Source: JAWLGW01 sp964569055 (lineage in GTDB: Bacteria; Planctomycetota; J058). From it: a stretch of DNA of 5,103 nt. The position numbers and the translations under genes are program-made. The notes beneath the pieces were generated by a model. That model ran no database searches and was not told the DNA's origin. It saw only the letters and a program-made list of their open reading frames with translations. Positions 1 through 5,103 of the stretch are shown here, one piece after another. Location of the stretch: the NCBI GenBank assembly GCA_964569055.1, contig CAZMSZ010000491.1:1-5103 (forward strand), in the 5' to 3' direction. Position 1 is the first letter of the stretch; each line of letters begins with the position of its first letter.

Positions 1-113
1 GCCGCGGCGGTCAGCGCGGCCCCGCAGCCGACCGCCGCGCAGGCGAGCGCGAGCGCGCCGGCGAGAGCGACGGTCCGTCGCCGTAGGTCGCGAGAGGGGT
101 GGGACGCGCTCAC
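1..113 (-). CDS. Probable lipoprotein or secreted protein, N-terminal fragment (3' end beyond window)
   Basis: Thirty-seven codons plus two bases run open from a GTG to the left edge. The translation begins MSASHPSRDLRRRT, a positively charged n-region, followed by a hydrophobic Ala/Leu/Val stretch at residues 15-29 and a lipobox-like AVGC ending at Cys30. Cys25 is a less likely alternative. This is the layout of a bacterial lipoprotein signal peptide, so the product is probably exported and lipid-anchored. The mature protein is outside the window and its function cannot be named. The next codon upstream (114-116) is also GTG, so the start could be one codon earlier. No good Shine-Dalgarno sequence precedes either. 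It lies 46 bases downstream of the oxidoreductase stop on the same strand, so co-transcription is possible. The gene is short and partial, so the call rests on the signal peptide alone. Confidence 0.55.
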   Translation of the reverse strand, partial: MSASHPSRDLRRRTVALAGALALACAAVGCGAALTAA

Positions 114-123
114 CACCCCATTG

Positions 124-159
124 AGCCCGCTCGGGCTTGGCGGCGCAAGCCGCCTCGGG

Positions 160-170
<11 letters not shown>
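124..170 (-). terminator. Overlapping hairpins at the end of the oxidoreductase gene; possible terminator or attenuator
   Basis: Three inverted repeats lie end to end. A 7-bp stem pairs 152-158 with 164-170 around a 5-base loop and encloses the TAG stop. A 6-bp stem pairs 139-144 with 149-154 around a tetraloop. A 5-bp stem pairs 124-128 with 133-137. The first two share bases 152-154, so they cannot form together. The arm at 124-129 can also pair with 156-161. No U-tract follows on the minus strand, so this is not a textbook intrinsic terminator; it could be a U-less terminator, an attenuator, or a processing or stability element. It ends only about 10 bases before the lipoprotein GTG, where a ribosome would bind. 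Confidence 0.35.
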
Positions 171-2553
<2,383 letters not shown>

Positions 2554-2557
2554 CCGC

Positions 2558-2565
2558 TCACCTCC
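2558..2565 (-). promoter_or_regulatory. Ribosome binding site for the oxidoreductase
   Basis: GGAGGTGA on the minus strand is a near-perfect anti-16S match. The GGAGG core ends seven bases before the GTG at 2553-2551. It supports that GTG as start and hence the 60-residue low-complexity N-terminus, instead of an internal start nearer the conserved domain. Confidence 0.8.
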
Positions 2566-2632
2566 GGGGAAGCAGTGTAAGGAGTGAGCGTGAGGTCAGC
2601 GACGAGGAAGCGCGCGCGGAGTCCGAAGGCTC

Positions 2633-2777
2633 GGAAACAGGGAATATCAACAGGGAACTGGAAATGAGGAATGCCAGAACGGTTGGCATGCGGGCGCGAG
2701 CGAGCGGGGCGCTCGCGGTCAGCGACAGCCATTTCTCATTCCCAGTTCCCTGTTCCCTGTTGATATTCCCTGTTTCC
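2633..2777. repeat. Large low-GC inverted repeat (REP- or MITE-like element) in the intergenic gap
   Basis: The left arm 2633-2658 and the right arm 2752-2777 are perfect 26-bp reverse complements. On the right, seven extra bases (2745-2751) duplicate the end of the arm. Pairing then resumes between 2659-2675 and 2728-2744 with 14 of 17 matches. The loop is 52 bases (2676-2727). The heptamer CAGGGAA occurs twice in the left arm and three times in the reverse complement of the right arm. The left arm 2633-2675 is 20/43 G+C and strongly purine-biased, unlike the very GC-rich flanks. Inside lie a hairpin with ATGCCA (2671-2676) facing TGGCAT (2684-2689) and one with GCGAGC (2700-2705) facing GCTCGC (2711-2716). 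I saw no transposase, terminal target duplication or U-tract. It starts 24 bases after the HEAT-like gene stop, so a transcript from that gene would fold into a very long stem. It could be a dispersed palindromic repeat, a non-autonomous mobile element, or a structured terminator. Confidence 0.85.
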
Positions 2778-2801
2778 TGCCGGTCTGCGGAACCTCGGCC
2801 T

Positions 2802-3791
2802 CTACCGCGGCGGAGGCCCGGCGCCGCCGAGGGCCTGGAGGAAGGCCTCGAGCTGCGTGCGCAGCTCGGCGTCGGCGGCCGGGTCGGCCAGCGCGGCGCG
2901 GGCGACCGGCTCGAGCTCGGGCGGGGGGACCTGCGCCGAGGCGAGCGCGCGGAACGCGGCCACGCGACGGGCGGAGTCGCCGCCCGGGCCGCGCAGGATC
3001 GCCTCGAGCAGCGCGCGGTCGCCGGGCTCGAGCGGCGGCGTGCCGAGGACGTCGGCGGCCGCGGGCGCGCCGGTCGTCGGGCCCGAGCGCAGGTCGTCGC
3101 GGGCGCGCTGGCGGGCGCGCTCCAGGAGGTGGGGCGAGACCCGCTCGCCGCGCTCGGCGATCGCCAGCGCGGCGCGCTCGCGCACGGCCGGGTCGTCGTC
3201 GGCGGCGTACAGGTCCACGAAGGCCGCGTTCACCTCGGGCGCGTCCGAGCCGCGCAGGGCCGTCACGATGTCCGGGCGCACCGCCGCGGGCGCGCGCGAG
3301 AGGCCGTCGAGCAGCGCGCGCGCCCCCGGAGGGTCGAGGCGGCTCGCGAGCGCGAGCGCGTGCTGGAAGCGGAGCTTGGGGTCGACGTCCGCCATGGGCC
3401 CGCACAGGAGGTCGGCCGCCTCGACCGTGGCCCCGGTCTCGCGCAGCGAGCGCTCGAGCGCCGTGCGGTAGTCGCGAGGGTCGAGGCCGCTGGCGCGAGC
3501 GCGGGCCAGGACCTCGGCCGGTCGCCCGCCCTGCTTGGCGGGCTGGACGGGGATCGCGCCCAAGAAGGCGTCGAGGCTGGCCTCGAGCTCGTCCTCCGCC
3601 CCGGCCAGCGCGGCCGGGGTCGGCGCCGGCTCCTCGACCGCGGGCGCCGGCGCGGCGGCAGTCCGCGGCGCCGGGGCGGGCGAGGGCGAGGGCGGAGGCG
3701 ACTCGCCGCTCCCGGCGAGCAGGAGCGCCGCCGCCAGGCCGGCGGCCGCGACGGCGGTCGCGGCGGCGGTCGCCGCCGTCTTGGGGCTCAC
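2802..3791 (-). CDS. Membrane-anchored or secreted protein with HEAT-like helical repeats, function unknown
   Basis: This 329-residue protein starts at a GTG that overlaps the TGA of the upstream zinc-ribbon gene by four bases (GTGA), so translational coupling is likely; no clear Shine-Dalgarno sequence is present. Residues 6-27 are a hydrophobic Ala/Leu segment after a short N-terminus with Lys4, either an uncleaved membrane anchor or a signal peptide. Residues 31-61 form a Pro/Ala-rich linker typical of an extended spacer. Residues 64-320 are predicted mostly helical, with repeated units resembling HEAT or armadillo repeats. The clearest is DDDPAVRERAALAIAERGE (198-216); weaker units lie near 134-180 and 273-320. 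Such repeats are usually scaffolds for protein binding, and no catalytic motif was seen. There is one cysteine (Cys130). The chain is probably outside the cytoplasm, tethered to the inner membrane. The same frame stays open upstream of the GTG to 4139, but that stretch lies over the zinc-ribbon gene and reads as Arg/Gly-rich shadow sequence. Confidence 0.75.
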   Translation of the reverse strand: MSPKTAATAAATAVAAAGLAAALLLAGSGESPPPSPSPAPAPRTAAAPAPAVEEPAPTPAALAGAEDELEASLDAFLGAIPVQPAKQGGRPAEVLARARASGLDPRDYRTALERSLRETGATVEAADLLCGPMADVDPKLRFQHALALASRLDPPGARALLDGLSRAPAAVRPDIVTALRGSDAPEVNAAFVDLYAADDDPAVRERAALAIAERGERVSPHLLERARQRARDDLRSGPTTGAPAAADVLGTPPLEPGDRALLEAILRGPGGDSARRVAAFRALASAQVPPPELEPVARAALADPAADAELRTQLEAFLQALGGAGPPPR

Positions 3792-4087
3792 GACATCGCT
3801 CGCAGCAGGAACACCCACGCGAGCAGCGCCAGCGCCGCGAACACCGCGATCATCCTGCCCTCCAGCGCGCGGCTCGCGCCGCTCGTGCCGCCTCGGTCGA
3901 GCCCCTCGCGCGCGAGGAGCGCCTCGTAGTCCTGCTCGTCCATGCCCTCGGGGAGCTCGACCCCTTCGCCCGCGGCCTCGCCCGCCATGAGCGCCTCGTC
4001 CCAGCCGCACTCGCAGCAGAACGTGGCGCGGGCGGGGAGCGGAGCGTCGCAGTGGGGGCAGGGGTCGGCCACGGCGCGATCGTACAT
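3788..4087 (-). CDS. Small zinc-ribbon protein with C-terminal membrane helix, function unknown
   Basis: This 99-residue protein opens with a zinc ribbon: CPHC at 10-13 and CECG with Cys24 or Cys25 and Cys27, giving a C-x2-C, about ten residues, then C-x2-C. An acidic segment at about 36-66 follows, then a hydrophobic helix at about 79-95 (starting MIAVFAALALLAWVFLL) and a four-residue tail. This is the layout of a tail-anchored protein with its zinc ribbon in the cytoplasm. Short zinc-ribbon plus membrane-helix proteins are common in bacteria and mostly uncharacterised. ATG at 4087-4085 is the only ATG near the ribbon; GTG at 4072 is the alternative. Neither has a good Shine-Dalgarno sequence, so the start is less sure than the frame. 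Its stop overlaps the GTG of the HEAT-like gene, so the two form an operon. The frame continues upstream of 4087 without conserved features. Confidence 0.75.
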   Translation of the reverse strand: MYDRAVADPCPHCDAPLPARATFCCECGWDEALMAGEAAGEGVELPEGMDEQDYEALLAREGLDRGGTSGASRALEGRMIAVFAALALLAWVFLLRAMS

Positions 4088-4113
4088 GAAGGGGACGCGC
4101 GCGGAACCCCGTG

Positions 4114-4147
4114 GGCGCGAGTGACCCCCCCGGGCCCATCTCGCGCC
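4114..4147. promoter_or_regulatory. 8-bp dyad in the divergent promoter region; possible operator
   Basis: GGCGCGAG at 4114-4121 and CTCGCGCC at 4140-4147 are perfect reverse complements separated by 18 bases, with a GGGCCC palindrome at 4132-4137 in the spacer. The dyad lies between the divergent zinc-ribbon (start 4087) and YihY-family (start 4226) genes, where an operator would be expected. No convincing -35/-10 pair was found for either gene, and dyads of this length arise by chance in such GC-rich sequence. Confidence 0.25.
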
Positions 4148-4211
4148 TGCCGTCGAGCCCGACCTTGCGATCGGCGGCGCCGTGGCGCGACCTTTGCGCC
4201 GCGTCGTGGCC

Positions 4212-4219
4212 GAGGAGGA
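4212..4219 (+). promoter_or_regulatory. Ribosome binding site for the YihY/BrkB-family gene
   Basis: GAGGAGGA on the plus strand, with its GGAGG core ending seven bases before ATG at 4226, fixes that ATG as the start. This gives a polar N-terminal segment of about 50 residues before the first membrane helix. Confidence 0.8.
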
Positions 4220-4225
4220 CGGGCG

Positions 4226-5103
4226 ATGCAGCGCGGGGGCGAGGTGCGCGAGCGGGGGCGCGGGCGACCCTGGCGGAGCACGCCGCCGTCGAGCGCCAAG
4301 CCGGCGATCCGCGAGGAGGTCGCGCGGGCCGGCCCCGGCTGGTGGGCGGTGCTCGAGCGGGTGAAGGCCGAGCTCACCCACGACGAGGCCGGGCTCCTCG
4401 CGGCGGGCGTCGCGTTCTACGCGCTGCTGTCGCTGCCGTTCGCGCTCGGCGCCTTCGTCTCGATCTACGGCCTGATCGCCGACCCGGCGCAGGTCGAGCA
4501 GCAGCTCGCCACGCTCTCGGGCGTCCTGCCCGCCGGCGCCTACGAGCTGCTCTCCGCTCAGCTCCAGCGCGTGGTCAGCCGCTCGGGTGGCGCGCTCGGG
4601 CTGAGCCTGGTGATCTCGACGGCGCTCGCCCTGTGGAGCGCGAGCCAGGCGACCAAGGCGATCATGAGCGCCTGCAACCTGGCCTACGAGGTCGAGGAGC
4701 GGCGCGGCCTGGTGCGCTACACCGCCGTGGCGCTGGGGCTCACGGCCGGCGCGCTGGTGGTCGGGGTGGTGGCGATCGCGGGCGTGGCGGCGGCGCCCGT
4801 GATCCTGGGCCACGTCGGCCTGGGCGACGCGGCGCGCGTGGCGATTCAGGTGCTCCGCTGGCCGCTGGTGCTGGCGCTGGTGGTGGTCGGGCTGGCGGTG
4901 GTCTACCGCTACGCGCCGAGCGAGCGCCCGCCCGAGTCGGCCCGGCGCTGGATCACCCCGGGCGCGCTCGCGGCGACGGGGCTGTGGCTGCTCGCGTCGA
5001 TCGCGTTCTCGATCTACGCGAGCACCTTCGGCGGCTACGACCAGACCTACGGCGCGCTGGGCGCGGTGGTGGTCGCCATGCTCTGGCTGTGGCTCTCGGC
5101 CTA
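4226..5103 (+). CDS. YihY/BrkB-family integral membrane protein, C-terminal end cut by window edge
   Basis: The frame is open for 292 codons from an ATG with a strong Shine-Dalgarno sequence to the right edge. It is divergent from the zinc-ribbon gene. Residues 1-50 are polar and basic. About six hydrophobic segments follow, near 57-83, 121-140, 165-193, 207-229, 244-266 and 272-292. Family signatures are AAGVAFYALLSLPFALG (59-75), WSASQATKAIMSACNLAYE (137-155), YRYAPSERPPESARRWITPG (227-246) and FGGYDQTYGALGAVVVAMLW (268-287). These identify the YihY/BrkB family, once annotated as ribonuclease BN; that tRNase activity belongs to a different protein and should not be transferred. The family role is unsettled, with proposals including transport or envelope functions. 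Most homologues end a few tens of residues after this point, so little is missing. No internal disruption was seen. Confidence 0.93.
   Translation, partial: MQRGGEVRERGRGRPWRSTPPSSAKPAIREEVARAGPGWWAVLERVKAELTHDEAGLLAAGVAFYALLSLPFALGAFVSIYGLIADPAQVEQQLATLSGVLPAGAYELLSAQLQRVVSRSGGALGLSLVISTALALWSASQATKAIMSACNLAYEVEERRGLVRYTAVALGLTAGALVVGVVAIAGVAAAPVILGHVGLGDAARVAIQVLRWPLVLALVVVGLAVVYRYAPSERPPESARRWITPGALAATGLWLLASIAFSIYASTFGGYDQTYGALGAVVVAMLWLWLSA

Noticed and set aside
2574..2579. TACACT on the minus strand as a -10 box for the oxidoreductase
   Set aside because: The only -35-like match (CTGACC, 2594-2599) is just 14 bases away, too short a spacer for a standard sigma-70 promoter, and the implied leader would barely include the ribosome site.
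2633..2777. The inverted repeat as an ordinary intrinsic terminator of the HEAT-like gene, or as an insertion sequence
   Set aside because: The stem and loop are much longer than an intrinsic terminator and no U-tract follows. There is no transposase frame and no flanking target duplication, so it is listed only as a repeat element.
2633..2777. CRISPR or tandem-repeat array suggested by repeated CAGGGAA heptamers
   Set aside because: The heptamers are irregularly spaced with no unique spacers of constant length, and their arrangement follows the inverted repeat.
2664..3929. A 421-residue plus-strand frame opposite the HEAT-like gene
   Set aside because: It reads as Arg/Gly/Ala-rich shadow sequence and begins inside the inverted repeat. 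The minus-strand frame has a signal segment, linker and helical repeats, plus a coupled start.
3792..4139. N-terminal extension of the HEAT-like protein to an ATG at 4139
   Set aside because: The extra residues are Arg/Gly-rich and lie over the zinc-ribbon gene in another frame, whose cysteine motifs and membrane helix are convincing. The GTG at 3791 gives a proper signal segment and the typical four-base overlap.

Overview
The window is very GC-rich bacterial DNA. GTG starts, strong Shine-Dalgarno sequences and long spurious open frames opposite the real genes all fit this. A lipoprotein-type signal at the left edge and the mix of gene families fit a Gram-negative such as a myxobacterium or another high-GC proteobacterial relative. 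That placement is inference; no marker gene is present.

Layout, left to right. (1) Positions 1-113, minus strand: the first 37 codons of a probable lipoprotein, cut by the window edge. (2) Positions 160-2553, minus strand: a complete 797-residue molybdopterin oxidoreductase of the FdhF/YdeP/CbbBc family. It has a strong ribosome binding site at a GTG start, and overlapping hairpins sit at its 3' end. (3) Positions 2554-2801: a 248-base non-coding gap. It holds a large inverted repeat of much lower GC, with a 26-bp perfect stem followed by a 14/17 matching extension. This is the most unusual structure in the window. (4) Positions 2802-3791 and 3788-4087, minus strand: a two-gene unit whose ends overlap by four bases. 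The upstream gene encodes a small zinc-ribbon protein with a C-terminal membrane helix. The downstream gene encodes a membrane-anchored or secreted Ala/Pro-linker protein with HEAT-like helical repeats. (5) Positions 4088-4225: a divergent promoter region with an 8-bp dyad. (6) Position 4226 to the right edge, plus strand: a YihY/BrkB-family integral membrane protein, lacking only its C-terminal end.

The oxidoreductase and the lipoprotein are 46 bases apart on the same strand and could be co-transcribed, but the hairpins between them leave this open. The zinc-ribbon and HEAT-like genes are almost certainly translationally coupled and may act together at the membrane; their function is unknown. 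No iron-sulfur or cytochrome partner subunit, FdhD-type maturation factor or cofactor-synthesis gene is visible near the oxidoreductase, so its electron partner is encoded elsewhere or is not dedicated. I see no CRISPR array, tRNA, rRNA, transposase or phage gene. The window is mostly ordinary core or accessory metabolism; the inverted repeat and the coupled zinc-ribbon/HEAT pair are the items worth a second look.
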